From Pseudomonadaceae bacterium (GTDB lineage Bacteria; Pseudomonadota; Gammaproteobacteria; Pseudomonadales; Pseudomonadaceae), in NCBI GenBank assembly GCA_030602315.1, contig JAUVZY010000019.1, positions 1 through 64,000 on the forward strand: a stretch of 64,000 nt of DNA. The letters are read 5' to 3'. Position 1 is the stretch's first letter. Each line of letters opens with the position of its first letter. The translations under genes were made by a program, and so were the position numbers. The notes under the pieces are model-generated. The model made no database searches and was not told where the DNA came from. It was given only the letters and a program-made list of their open reading frames with translations. Of the stretch, positions 50,322 through 59,214 are shown piece by piece.

Positions 50322-51206
50322 TCAGATGCCGCTGCTGTCCAGCGGGTCGGGGTGTACCAGCACCTCGGCACTGGGATAGTGGCGCAGGATGGCGCGCTCC
50401 ACCGCCTCGCACAGTTCATGGGCGCGGTTGAGGGGCAGCGAACCGGGCAGCTCGACGTGCAGCTGCACGAACCAGCGTGTGCCCGAAACCCGCGTGCGCA
50501 GGTCATGGCAGCCGAGCACGCCGGGCACCTCGCAGGCCAGCTGGTACATGTGCTCGCTGATGCCCAAAGGCAGCTCGCGGTCCATCAGCACGCCGCCGGC
50601 TTCGCGCAGGATGGTCAGCGCGCTCCACAGGATGTAGAAGGCGATGGCGATGCCCAGCAGCGCATCGACACGCTCGAAGCCGAAGGAGGCCAGCACCAGC
50701 GCCACCAGGATGCTGGCGTTGAGCAACAGGTCGGAGCGGTAATGCAGCGAATCGGCGCGCACCGCGGTAGACCCGGTGATGCGCACCACGTGCCGCTGGT
50801 AGACCAGCAGGGCGAAGGTCAGCGCCAGCGACAGCACGATCACGCCGATGCCCAGCGCCTGGGCACCCAGCGGTTCGGGGTTGAGCAGCCGGTCGACGCC
50901 CTGCAGGCCGACCAGCACCGCACTGATGCAGATGAACGCCGCCTGGCCCAGTCCGGCCAGCGCTTCGGCCTTGCCGTGGCCGTAGCGATGGTCGTCATCG
51001 GCCGGGCGCAGCGAGTAGTGCACCGCCAGCATGTTGAGCAGCGAGGCCGCGCCGTCGAGCAGCGAGTCGGTCAGGCCCGCCAGCAGGCTGACCGAGCCTG
51101 ACAGCCACCAGGCCACCGCCTTGGCCGCGGCGAGAAACAGCGCGGTGGCCAGCGCCGCCCGGGTGACCCGGCGCAGCAGCCTGGCATGTTCGGCGGGTAT
51201 GCCCAC
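50322..51206 (-). CDS. fieF: Cation diffusion facilitator (FieF-type Fe/Zn efflux)
   Basis: A 294-residue inner-membrane metal/proton antiporter with six membrane segments. The binding-site residues are DSLLD in helix 2 and HYRSD in helix 5, the FieF pattern. A C-terminal cytoplasmic metallochaperone-like domain begins near residue 210 (VPGVLGCHDLRTRVSG). It should export zinc and ferrous iron. It ends at a strong terminator. Confidence 0.9.
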   Translation of the reverse strand: MGIPAEHARLLRRVTRAALATALFLAAAKAVAWWLSGSVSLLAGLTDSLLDGAASLLNMLAVHYSLRPADDDHRYGHGKAEALAGLGQAAFICISAVLVGLQGVDRLLNPEPLGAQALGIGVIVLSLALTFALLVYQRHVVRITGSTAVRADSLHYRSDLLLNASILVALVLASFGFERVDALLGIAIAFYILWSALTILREAGGVLMDRELPLGISEHMYQLACEVPGVLGCHDLRTRVSGTRWFVQLHVELPGSLPLNRAHELCEAVERAILRHYPSAEVLVHPDPLDSSGI

Positions 51207-51209
51207 GCC

Positions 51210-51626
51210 TCAGGCCGCCGGGATCAGACCGAGCGCGGCCAGTTGCTGGAGATCGCCCTGCTGCTGGATCAGGTTGGGATGATCCAGCGGCATGCGGCGC
51301 CCGCTCTCGGCTTCGATGATCGCCTGCAGGCGCGCCAGATCGACCTGGCCGTCGGCACCGATCGCTTCCTGCAGCTTGTGCGGTGCGATGCTGAAGCGAT
51401 CGTCCGGCAGGTAGATGGCGCCGGTGGCGAAGTCGATGCCGAAGGCGATCAGTCCGGGAATCACATACAAGAGCAGGCCAACGGCATTCAGTGCGACCAC
51501 CGCCGGGTCGATGCGGCCGTCGATCTGGCCGCGCCGGTCAGGGTAGAGCAGGGTGCCGCAGGCGCTGAGCTGGGCGAGCAGGGATGCGGCCAGAACGCCG
51601 CTGCAGATTCGCATACCGGTACGCAT
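51210..51626 (-). CDS. YceK/YidQ-like small lipoprotein
   Basis: A 138-residue lipoprotein: signal sequence and lipobox LSAC near residue 23, then GTLLYPDRRGQIDGRIDP, a hydrophobic stretch (ALNAVGLLLYVIPGLIAFGIDFATGAIYLP, in two parts) and a helical tail ending near IPAA. The ATG at 51626 has AAGGAGG ahead. Homologues are often labelled 'polyribonucleotide nucleotidyltransferase', which the sequence does not support. It lies 3 bases upstream of the efflux gene. Confidence 0.75.
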   Translation of the reverse strand: MRTGMRICSGVLAASLLAQLSACGTLLYPDRRGQIDGRIDPAVVALNAVGLLLYVIPGLIAFGIDFATGAIYLPDDRFSIAPHKLQEAIGADGQVDLARLQAIIEAESGRRMPLDHPNLIQQQGDLQQLAALGLIPAA

Positions 51627-51782
51627 GGAGCCTCCTTGAAAAAAGCGGGTGCCACTATACAAGGACTGGACTATGGCCGATAGAAAACGTGCCTGCCAGA
51701 CCGCCTGGCGCGCCGCGCCCGGGGGCGCTGCCTGACGCACCGCCCGTATACTGTGCGGCCTCTAACGCCACCGTCTGCTGCC

Positions 51783-54296
51783 ATGACCCGCCTGCCCATC
51801 GACGATGTTCTCCCCGCGCTGCGCGCAGCGCTCGCCAGCCGTGACGAGGTGGTGCTGGAAGCGCCGCCCGGCGCCGGCAAGACCACCCGCGTACCGCTCG
51901 CGCTGCTCGATGAGCCGTGGCTGGCCGGGCAATCGATCCTGATGCTCGAGCCACGCCGATTGGCGGCGCGCGCGGCGGCCGAGCGGTTGGCCGAGGAATA
52001 TGGCGAGAAGGTCGGCGCCACCGTCGGCTATCGCATCCGCCTGGAGAGTCGGGTCGGCCCGGCCACCCGCATCGAGGTGGTGACCGAGGGCATCCTCACC
52101 CGCCGCCTGCAGGACGATCCGGCGCTCGAAGGCGTCGGCCTGGTCATCTTCGACGAATTTCACGAGCGCAGCCTGGACGCCGACCTGGCCCTGGCGCTGA
52201 CCCTCAACGCCCGCGTACTGCTGCGCGAGACGCCGCTCAAGGTGCTGCTGATGTCGGCCACGCTGGACGGCGAGCGGCTGTCGGCCCTGCTGGACGACGC
52301 GCCGGTGGTGCGCAGCGAGGGGCGCATGCACCCGGTGGCGATCCGCTGGGGCCGGCCGTGGCAGATGGGCGAGCGCATCGAGCCGCGAGCAGTCGCCACG
52401 GTGCTGCAGGCGCTCGACGAGCAAAGCGGCAGTCTCTTGCTGTTCCTGCCCGGGCAGGGCGAGATACGCCGGGTGGCCGAAGGGCTGCAGGCCGAACTGC
52501 AGGGCCGCACCGAGGTGCTGATCTGCCCCTTGCATGGCGAGCTCGAGCTGGCCGCCCAGCGCGCCGCCATCGAGCCCGCCCCGGTTGGTCAGCGCAAGGT
52601 CGTGCTGGCCACCAACATCGCCGAGACCAGCCTGACCATCGAAGGCGTGCGGGTGGTGATCGACACCGGCCTGGCGCGGGTGCCCCGCTTCGATCCGGCG
52701 ACCGGCATGACCCGCCTCGATACCCGACGTATCTCGCGGGCCTCGGCGACCCAGCGTGCCGGACGTGCGGGGCGGCTGGAGCCGGGGGTCTGCTACCGGC
52801 TGTGGTCGGAAGACCAGCATGCCCAGCTGGCGGCGCACGGCGAGGCGGAAATCCTCCAGGCCGACCTCGCGGGGCTGGCGCTGCAGCTGGCGCGCTGGGG
52901 CGCCGAGGCGAACGAGCTGAGTTGGCTCGATCCACCGCCGGCCGCCGCGCTGGCCCAGTCTCGCGAGCTGCTACGGCGCCTTGGTGCGTTGGTGCCGGCA
53001 GGCCAGGGCTGGAAGCTCACCGCCCACGGTCAGGCGATGGCCGAACTGCCGGCGCATCCGCGTCTGGCCCACCTGCTGCTGCGCGGCCAGGCGCTGGGAC
53101 TCGGCCGGCTGGCGGCGGACATCGCCGCCCTGCTGGTCGAGCGCGATATCCAGCGCGGCGGCGGCGCCGATCTTGCCGAACGCCTGCATCGCTTGCAGGC
53201 CGGGCGGGGCGATGGCGGCGTGCAGCGGGTGCGCCAGCTGGCCCGCCAGTTCAGCGGCCTGCTGCGTGGCGCCGGAGGCTCGCCGCCGGCCGACGCTGAC
53301 GACGAGCGCTGGATCGGCGCGTTGCTGGCCTTTGCCTATCCCGACCGGGTGGCCCGCCAGCGCCGCGAGGAGGGCGCCGCCTACCGGCTGGCCAACGGCC
53401 GCGCCGCGCAGTTCGGCGAGGCCGACCGGTTGATGAAGCAGCCCTGGCTGGTGATCGCCGAGCTGGGCAGCCAGCAGGGCCAGCGCGAGGAGCGCATCTA
53501 CCGCGCCGCCGCGCTCGACCCGGCGCTGTTCGACGACGTGCTGGCCGAGCAGGTGGATACGGTCGAGCAACTGGAGTGGGACGAGCGCGAAGGCGTCCTG
53601 GTGGCCGAGCGCCAACGCCGGGTCGGCGAACTGGTGCTCGCGCGCGAGCCGCTCAAGACGCTGAGCGACGAGGCGCGCGGCCGGGCGCTGCTCGAGCTGG
53701 TGCGGCGCAAGGGTCTGGAACTGCTGCCGTGGACGCCAGAGCTGCGCCAGTGGCAGGCGCGCGTGCTGCTGTTGCGGCAGCTCGACCTGGAAGCGGGCGG
53801 CGCCAGCGAATGGCCGGATGTCAGCGATGCGGCGCTGCTCGAGCGCCTGGCGGACTGGCTGTTGCCGTACCTGGGGCGGGTCACTCGTCTGGCGCATTTC
53901 GCCCAGCTCGACCTGCCGGCCATGCTCGCCACCCTGCTGCCCTGGCCGCTGCCGCAGCGGCTGGACGAGCAGGCCCCGGTAGCCATCGGCGTGCCGTCCG
54001 GTTCGCGCATCCGCCTGGATTACAGCGAGCGTCCGCCGGTGCTCGCGGTGCGTCTGCAGGAGCTGTTCGGCCTGGCGACCACCCCGCGCATCGCCGGCGG
54101 GCGCCAGCCGGTGCTGCTGCACCTGCTGTCGCCGGCGCGGCGGCCGGTGCAGGTCACCCAGGATCTGGCGAGCTTCTGGGCCAATACCTACGCCGAGGTG
54201 AAGAAGGATCTGAAGGGCCGCTACCCCAAGCACTACTGGCCGGACGACCCGCTGATCGCCGAGCCCACCGCGCGGGCCAAGCCGCGCGGGCAGTAG
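51783..54296 (+). CDS. hrpB: ATP-dependent RNA helicase HrpB
   Basis: An 837-residue DExH-box helicase. Motif I is APPGAGKTT, motif II DEFHER, motif III SAT (LLMSATLDG), and motif VI SATQRAGRAGR. The HrpB-specific C-terminal domain follows and the end carries YPKHYWPDDPL. A -10-like TATACT is at 51747-51752. Its stop is 3 bases from the convergent YciC-like stop. Precise RNA targets are unknown. Confidence 0.94.
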   Translation: MTRLPIDDVLPALRAALASRDEVVLEAPPGAGKTTRVPLALLDEPWLAGQSILMLEPRRLAARAAAERLAEEYGEKVGATVGYRIRLESRVGPATRIEVVTEGILTRRLQDDPALEGVGLVIFDEFHERSLDADLALALTLNARVLLRETPLKVLLMSATLDGERLSALLDDAPVVRSEGRMHPVAIRWGRPWQMGERIEPRAVATVLQALDEQSGSLLLFLPGQGEIRRVAEGLQAELQGRTEVLICPLHGELELAAQRAAIEPAPVGQRKVVLATNIAETSLTIEGVRVVIDTGLARVPRFDPATGMTRLDTRRISRASATQRAGRAGRLEPGVCYRLWSEDQHAQLAAHGEAEILQADLAGLALQLARWGAEANELSWLDPPPAAALAQSRELLRRLGALVPAGQGWKLTAHGQAMAELPAHPRLAHLLLRGQALGLGRLAADIAALLVERDIQRGGGADLAERLHRLQAGRGDGGVQRVRQLARQFSGLLRGAGGSPPADADDERWIGALLAFAYPDRVARQRREEGAAYRLANGRAAQFGEADRLMKQPWLVIAELGSQQGQREERIYRAAALDPALFDDVLAEQVDTVEQLEWDEREGVLVAERQRRVGELVLAREPLKTLSDEARGRALLELVRRKGLELLPWTPELRQWQARVLLLRQLDLEAGGASEWPDVSDAALLERLADWLLPYLGRVTRLAHFAQLDLPAMLATLLPWPLPQRLDEQAPVAIGVPSGSRIRLDYSERPPVLAVRLQELFGLATTPRIAGGRQPVLLHLLSPARRPVQVTQDLASFWANTYAEVKKDLKGRYPKHYWPDDPLIAEPTARAKPRGQ

Positions 54297-54299
54297 CCA

Positions 54300-54971
54300 T
54301 CACTCGCTGGGCTGGCTGTCCGGGCTGGCGGCCACCAGCATGTACAGGCGGAAGAACACCACCGTGCTGAACAGCTGCGCCAGCCCCAGCACGCCGTCCA
54401 CCAGCAGCGCGGCGAGCGGATCGCTGGCGGTGTCCAGGCTGGCGCTGATGCTGAGGTTCAGCGCCCACAGCGGCAGCACGGTGAGGACCACGCAGCCGAG
54501 CACCGGCAGCGAGCGGCCTTCGGTGAGGGCGAAGCTGGCGCGCATCGCCTGCAGTGGCGCCAGGTTGCGCTGCACCAGGAGGATCTCGCTGAAGGCGAGC
54601 TTCACCATCAGCCACAGCCCCGGGATGACGAACAGCGACAGCCCCAGCAGCACCGCCGATGCGGTCAGCCCGGCGAGCAGGGCGAAGGCCGGCCAGCGCA
54701 GCAGCGCCATCGCCAAGAGCCGCCCGTTGCTCGGCGCAAAGCCCTGGCTGCGCGCATCGAGCAGAAAGATCAGCGCCCCGGTGTACAGCGGATAGAACAG
54801 CAGCGTGACCAGCAGGTCGCGCAGGGGGTGGGCGGCGACACCGGTGAACTTGACCACCAGCTGGTGCGCCACGCTCTCGATCAGAATCAGCGGCAGGCAC
54901 AGGCGGACGATGGTGACGAGGTTGCGCGAGTAGAAAAACCACGCGTCACGCAGTACGGCGAGAAGGTTCAT
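54300..54971 (-). CDS. YciC family membrane protein
   Basis: A 223-residue polytopic inner-membrane protein (about six hydrophobic segments) of the YciC/UPF0259 type. The N-terminal VLRDAWFFYSRNLVTIVRLCLP and the middle FVIPGLWLMVKLAFSEILLV are family-like. The ATG at 54971 is preferred to an in-frame GTG at 54992. Function unknown. Confidence 0.75.
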   Translation of the reverse strand: MNLLAVLRDAWFFYSRNLVTIVRLCLPLILIESVAHQLVVKFTGVAAHPLRDLLVTLLFYPLYTGALIFLLDARSQGFAPSNGRLLAMALLRWPAFALLAGLTASAVLLGLSLFVIPGLWLMVKLAFSEILLVQRNLAPLQAMRASFALTEGRSLPVLGCVVLTVLPLWALNLSISASLDTASDPLAALLVDGVLGLAQLFSTVVFFRLYMLVAASPDSQPSE

Positions 54972-55093
54972 GCAGGACCTGACGGATAACACGGGGGCGC
55001 TACTCTAGCAAAAGCCCGCCGCGATTCCCGCCGACCGGCACGCAGCGCCCTGTTAGAATTCGCCTCCGTTTTTTTCACGGCTGCGAGCCCGCC

Positions 55094-56422
55094 ATGACCT
55101 TCGCCTCCCTCGGCCTGATCGACCCGCTGCTGCGCACCCTCGAGGCGCTCGACTACCGCACCCCGACCCCGGTGCAGAGCAAGGCCATCCCGCTGCTGCT
55201 CAAGGGCCGCGACATCCTCGCCTCGGCCCAGACCGGCAGCGGCAAGACCGCTGCGTTCGTCCTGCCGCTGCTGCAGCGCCTGCTGCAGGAAGGCCCGAGC
55301 GTGGCCAGCAACTCGCTGCGCGCACTGGTGCTGGTGCCGACCCGCGAGCTGGCCGAGCAGGTGCACGACAGTGTGCGCAGCTACGGCCAGCACCTGCCGC
55401 TGCGCAGCTACGCGGTGTACGGCGGGGTCAGCATCAACCCGCAGATGATGGCGCTGCGCAAGGGCGTCGACGTGCTAGTGGCCACCCCCGGGCGGCTGCT
55501 CGACCTGTATCGGCAGAATGCGGTGAAGTTCGCCCAGCTGCAGATTCTGGTGCTGGACGAGGCTGACCGCATGCTCGACCTGGGCTTTGCCCGCGAGCTC
55601 GACGAGCTGTTCTGCGCATTGCCGAAAAAGCGCCAGACGCTGCTGTTCTCTGCCACCTTCTCCGATCCGATCCGCCAGATGGCCGGCGAACTGCTGCGCG
55701 ACCCGGCCTCGGTGGAGGTCAGCCCGCGCAACACCGCGGCGAAAAGCGTGCGCCAGTGGCTGATTCCGGTGGACAAGAAGCGCAAGAGCGAACTCTTGCT
55801 CGAGCTGATCGGCAGCCGTGGTTGGGACAACCTGCTGGTGTTCGCCAAGACGCGCAAGGGCGTCGAGCAGCTGGTCACCGAGCTGCAGCTGGCCGGGCTC
55901 GCCGCCGACTCGATCCACGGCGACAAGCCGCAACCGGCGCGCCTGCGCGCCTTGCAGCGCTTCAAGGACGGCGAGGTGGGCATCCTGGTGGCCACCGACG
56001 TGGCCGCGCGCGGGCTGGATATCGACGACCTGCCGCGGGTGGTCAACCTCGACCTGCCGATCGTCGCCGAGGACTACGTGCACCGCATCGGCCGCACCGG
56101 GCGCGCCGGCAGCACGGGCGAGGCGGTGTCGCTGGTGTGCGCCGACGAGGTCGACCAGCTGGCCGCCATCGAGACGCTGATCGGTCAGGTCATCGAGCGG
56201 CGCGACGAGCCGGGCTTCATCCCCGACCACCGGGTGCCGCAGACCGCACCGGGCGGCCAGGTGCTGAAGAAGCCGAAGAAGCCCAAGCCGGCCAAGGCCG
56301 TGCCCGGCAAGAGCAAGGTGCACCTGGGCAGCTGGTTCGAGGAAGGCGAAAAGCCCAAGGTGCGCGCGGTACGGCAGATGCCGCGCCTGGGTGACGGGCC
56401 GGGGCCGAAGAAAAAGCGCTGA
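55094..56422 (+). CDS. DEAD-box RNA helicase, RhlE-like
   Basis: 442 residues. All DEAD-box motifs are present: Q motif TPTPVQSKAIP, Walker A AQTGSGKT, DEAD in LVLDEADRMLDLGF, SAT, and HRIGRTGRAG. A basic Lys/Pro-rich C-terminal tail (from about 390) is typical of RhlE-type proteins. A TAGAAT -10 box lies at 55054-55059. It is divergent from the YciC-like gene and ends 3 bases from the next convergent gene. Confidence 0.9.
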   Translation: MTFASLGLIDPLLRTLEALDYRTPTPVQSKAIPLLLKGRDILASAQTGSGKTAAFVLPLLQRLLQEGPSVASNSLRALVLVPTRELAEQVHDSVRSYGQHLPLRSYAVYGGVSINPQMMALRKGVDVLVATPGRLLDLYRQNAVKFAQLQILVLDEADRMLDLGFARELDELFCALPKKRQTLLFSATFSDPIRQMAGELLRDPASVEVSPRNTAAKSVRQWLIPVDKKRKSELLLELIGSRGWDNLLVFAKTRKGVEQLVTELQLAGLAADSIHGDKPQPARLRALQRFKDGEVGILVATDVAARGLDIDDLPRVVNLDLPIVAEDYVHRIGRTGRAGSTGEAVSLVCADEVDQLAAIETLIGQVIERRDEPGFIPDHRVPQTAPGGQVLKKPKKPKPAKAVPGKSKVHLGSWFEEGEKPKVRAVRQMPRLGDGPGPKKKR

Positions 56423-56425
56423 GGC

Positions 56426-56983
56426 TCAGGGCAGCGGGTCGACCGGCTCGCCGCGGCGAAACGCCACCACCGCGCCGTCTGCCGTGCTCGCCGGACTGTG
56501 CGCCTCGCCTCGGCGAAACGGCTGCGGCGGCTCCAGCGGCAACGGCCGGCGCGGCGACTTGACCCGCTCGTCCGGCGGCTCGCGCAACAGCCACCAGCTG
56601 GCGCCGGCCAGCGCCGCCGAGGCCAGCCACCAGAGCAGGCACAGCACATCGAAGCCCAGCAGCGCCCCCGGTGCCAGCCCCAGCGAGATCAGCCGGGTCA
56701 GCACCAGGGCGGCGCTGCCGGCGGCGACCATCGCCAGTGCCGCCGGCAGGCGTTCGGCCTCGGCCTGCGCCCGCCACAACAGCGCCGCCAACAGCAGCGG
56801 CATGGCGCCCAGCCAGGCGCGCATCAGCCCCACCGAGCTGCCATCCATCAGCAGGATGCCCGCCAGGTTGGCCATCTCCTGCGGCCGCACCCAATAGGCC
56901 AGGCCGAGCATGATCAGCGCTGCCGCCTGGCACAGCAGCACCGTCCGGGCAAGTCGCGCTCGTGCGCGCGGGGAAAACGGCAT
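56426..56983 (-). CDS. Small membrane protein (DUF4345-like)
   Basis: 185 residues with four membrane segments in the first 135 residues and a polar Arg/Pro-rich cytoplasmic tail. The layout (short first helix, WVRPQEMANLAGI, GLMRAWLGAMPLLLAALLW) resembles DUF4345 proteins. The ATG at 56983 has GGGAG five bases ahead. No function known. Confidence 0.65.
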   Translation of the reverse strand: MPFSPRARARLARTVLLCQAAALIMLGLAYWVRPQEMANLAGILLMDGSSVGLMRAWLGAMPLLLAALLWRAQAEAERLPAALAMVAAGSAALVLTRLISLGLAPGALLGFDVLCLLWWLASAALAGASWWLLREPPDERVKSPRRPLPLEPPQPFRRGEAHSPASTADGAVVAFRRGEPVDPLP

Positions 56984-57139
56984 CACGGCTCCCTGGCCTC
57001 CCTCCTGGCATTACTCGCATCGACTGCGAAACATCCGGTTTCGTTCCTCGTCGGCCGGCGGCCGCCGTGCGTCACTGCAGCGGTTGCGCCCGGCCGACAG
57101 GCGGATATGCTGCGCCCACGACAAACCCGGAGGTTGCCC

Positions 57140-57580
57140 ATGCACCGTCTACTGATCGCCGCCGCCCTGTTCGCCAGCGCCGCCGCCCATGCCGCCGAGC
57201 CGTTGGTCATCGACGTGCACCGCGACGCCAACTGCGGCTGCTGCAAGGACTGGATCGTTCATCTGGAAGCGAACGGCTTTACCGTCAACGACCACATCGA
57301 ACGGGACATGGCCGCGGTCAAGCAGAAGCTCGGCGTGCCCTACCGCCTGGGCTCGTGCCACACCGGGGTGATCGACGGCAAGTTCGTCGAGGGGCACGTG
57401 CCGGCGGCCGAGGTGCTCAAGCTGCGCGCGTCGCCCGAGCTGGTGGGCGCCGCGGTGCCGGGCATGCCGGTGGGTTCGCCGGGCATGGAGATGGGCGACC
57501 GGCAGGACCGCTATCAGGTCATCGGGCTGACCGCCAAGGGCCAGGAACGGGTCATGGCCGAGTATCCCGCGGCCAAGTGA
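57140..57580 (+). CDS. DUF411 periplasmic metal-binding protein
   Basis: A 146-residue exported protein: signal peptide ending AAHA near residue 19, then a thioredoxin-like core with CGCCKDW and a second conserved Cys/His region (LGSCHTGVIDG, VEGHVPA). Members of this family lie near copper-resistance genes and bind copper. No copper operon is adjacent here. CGGAGG precedes the start at 57140. Confidence 0.85.
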   Translation: MHRLLIAAALFASAAAHAAEPLVIDVHRDANCGCCKDWIVHLEANGFTVNDHIERDMAAVKQKLGVPYRLGSCHTGVIDGKFVEGHVPAAEVLKLRASPELVGAAVPGMPVGSPGMEMGDRQDRYQVIGLTAKGQERVMAEYPAAK

Positions 57581-57602
57581 CGGGTTGCCGGGCAGGGTCG
57601 AG

Positions 57603-57626
57603 ACGGGTGCTTCGGCGCCCGTTTTT
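57603..57626 (+). terminator. Terminator after the DUF411 gene
   Basis: An 8-bp stem (one G-T pair) closed by a ttcg tetraloop and followed by five T. It is a typical intrinsic terminator. Its end touches the stop of the convergent HAD gene. Confidence 0.85.
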
Positions 57627-58222
57627 CATGGTTGCGCGAGTTGACGCAGCAGCGCCTGGCAGTCGCGGGCGTAGTGGTCGGCCAGTTCCGGCCAGTGGTT
57701 CTCCGGCGTATTGACCAGCACCGAGGCGGCTCCGGCGGCACGGGCGCACATCAGGTCGTGGCGAAAGTCGCCGACCATCACCAGGTGCGTCGGCGCCACC
57801 TGCCAGCGTTCGGCCAAGCGCAGCAGGCCGCCCGGCGCTGGTTTGGGCTCGGCCTCGTCGCGGCCGAGGATGTCATCGCTGCTGAAGTAGTCGCCGAGGC
57901 CCACCACCCTGAGCGTCACCAGGGCCAGCTCGTGGGCGTTGCGCGTCAGCACGCCGAGCTGGCAACCCTTTGCCTGCAGGTACGCCAGCAGCTCCCGCGC
58001 GCCGGGTGCCGGCTGCGCGGCATGCGCCAGCTCGCGCTCGTGGGCCAGCAGCCAGGCGCGCTTGGGCGCCGCCTCGGCCTCCGGCAGCTCGGCCAGATGG
58101 CGCAGGATGTCTTCGTCCGGCGCGATATCCAGCGCGCGGCGGATGTAGGCGAAGTCGTGCACCGCCAGGGTCAGGGTGCCGTCCATGTCGAACACCCAGT
58201 GGCGCGCCTGGCCGAGTTTCAC
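57626..58222 (-). CDS. HAD-family phosphatase
   Basis: A 198-residue HAD phosphatase with a C1-type helical cap. Nucleophile motif FDMDGTLTLAV (Asp12, Asp14), motif II VLTRN, and motif III/IV KPAP...VGDFRHD. This phosphoglycolate phosphatase-like pattern points to a small phosphorylated metabolite. The start is GTG at 58222, overlapping the tesB stop by 4 bases (GTGA), so it is coupled to tesB. Confidence 0.85.
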   Translation of the reverse strand: MKLGQARHWVFDMDGTLTLAVHDFAYIRRALDIAPDEDILRHLAELPEAEAAPKRAWLLAHERELAHAAQPAPGARELLAYLQAKGCQLGVLTRNAHELALVTLRVVGLGDYFSSDDILGRDEAEPKPAPGGLLRLAERWQVAPTHLVMVGDFRHDLMCARAAGAASVLVNTPENHWPELADHYARDCQALLRQLAQP

Positions 58223-59091
58223 GCCCAGTCCTCGCGCTTGCGCATCAGTCCTTCCTGGGCAACCGTCGCCACCAGTTCCCCGGCCTGGTTGAAGAAGTGA
58301 CCGCGCGCCAGGCCCCGGGCATTGCCGGCCCACGGGCTTTCCAGGCTGTAGAGCAGCCATTCGTCCGCCTTCACCTCGCGGTGGAACCAGATGGCGTGGT
58401 CGAGGCTGGCGAGCTGGATGTCCTTCGCCCACAGCGAGGCCGCGTGGGGCAGCAGGGCGGTGGCGACCAGGAAGAAGTCCGAGGCATAGGCCAGCAGGTA
58501 GCGGTGCAGCGCGCGGTTGTCCGGCAGGGGCCCGTCGGTGCGCAGCCACAGCTGCTGGAAGGGCTCCTGCGGGCGCGGGTCCACCGGGTTCTGCATGCCC
58601 ACCGGGCGGAACTGGATGGCCTTGCGCCCCTGCAGGCGCTCGCGCACCCGCTCGGGGATCTCCAGCGCCGGGTTGTTCAGGATCAGCTCGATGTGGTCGG
58701 GCAGGCCGTCCGGGCCGGGCACCTCGGGCATCTGCACCTGATGGGCAAAGCCCGGCTCGTCGGCCTGGAACGAGGCGATGCCGGTGAAGATGATCTCGCC
58801 TTTCTGGATCGCGCTGACCCGCCGGGCGCTGAAGCTGCCGCCGTCGCGCACCCGGTCGACCTGATAGACCACCGGCAGGCGGGCGTCACCGGCGCGCAGG
58901 AAGTAGCCGTGCAGCGAGTGCACCTGGCGTTCGCTGGCGACCGTCTGGCTGGCGGCGGACAGCGACTGGCCGAGTACCTGGCCGCCGAACAGCTGGCGGT
59001 AGCCCAGGTCATGGCTGGCGCCGCGGAACAGGTTTTCCTCGATGGGCTCCAGCGACAGCAGCTGGACCAGGGTGTCGAGCGTCTGGGTCAT
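58219..59091 (-). CDS. tesB: Acyl-CoA thioesterase II
   Basis: A 290-residue double hot-dog thioesterase that frees CoA from medium- and long-chain acyl-CoA. Family features are NLFRGASHDLGYRQLFGGQV, HSLHGYFLRAGD and, near the end, SLDHAIWFHR and the start of SPWAGNARG. The ATG at 59091 has GAGG five bases ahead. It is divergent from the deacetylase-like gene, across a 16-bp palindrome. Confidence 0.93.
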   Translation of the reverse strand: MTQTLDTLVQLLSLEPIEENLFRGASHDLGYRQLFGGQVLGQSLSAASQTVASERQVHSLHGYFLRAGDARLPVVYQVDRVRDGGSFSARRVSAIQKGEIIFTGIASFQADEPGFAHQVQMPEVPGPDGLPDHIELILNNPALEIPERVRERLQGRKAIQFRPVGMQNPVDPRPQEPFQQLWLRTDGPLPDNRALHRYLLAYASDFFLVATALLPHAASLWAKDIQLASLDHAIWFHREVKADEWLLYSLESPWAGNARGLARGHFFNQAGELVATVAQEGLMRKREDWA

Positions 59092-59159
59092 GGCATCCTC
59101 AGGGTCGGGGGAAGGGCGCATGGTACGGGCTTGCCCGGTGGGCGATCCATCGCCGCCGC

Positions 59160-59189
59160 TTGAGCCGCCTTAAGGCGGCCGGCCATACT
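59160..59189 (+). promoter_or_regulatory. Promoter with embedded 16-bp palindrome
   Basis: TTGAGC at 59160-59165 and CATACT at 59184-59189, 18 bases apart, form a plausible promoter for the deacetylase-like gene. The spacer contains the perfect palindrome GCCGCC-TT-AA-GGCGGC (59164-59179), which may be an operator. It sits between divergent genes, so it is not a terminator. Confidence 0.5.
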
Positions 59190-59214
59190 GCCAGGCCATG
59201 TCGGGAGGCCGTCG

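Noticed and set aside
51210..51626. Polyribonucleotide nucleotidyltransferase, a label often given to homologues.
   Set aside because: The protein is 138 residues with a lipobox and no RNase PH, KH or S1 domain. It is a small lipoprotein.
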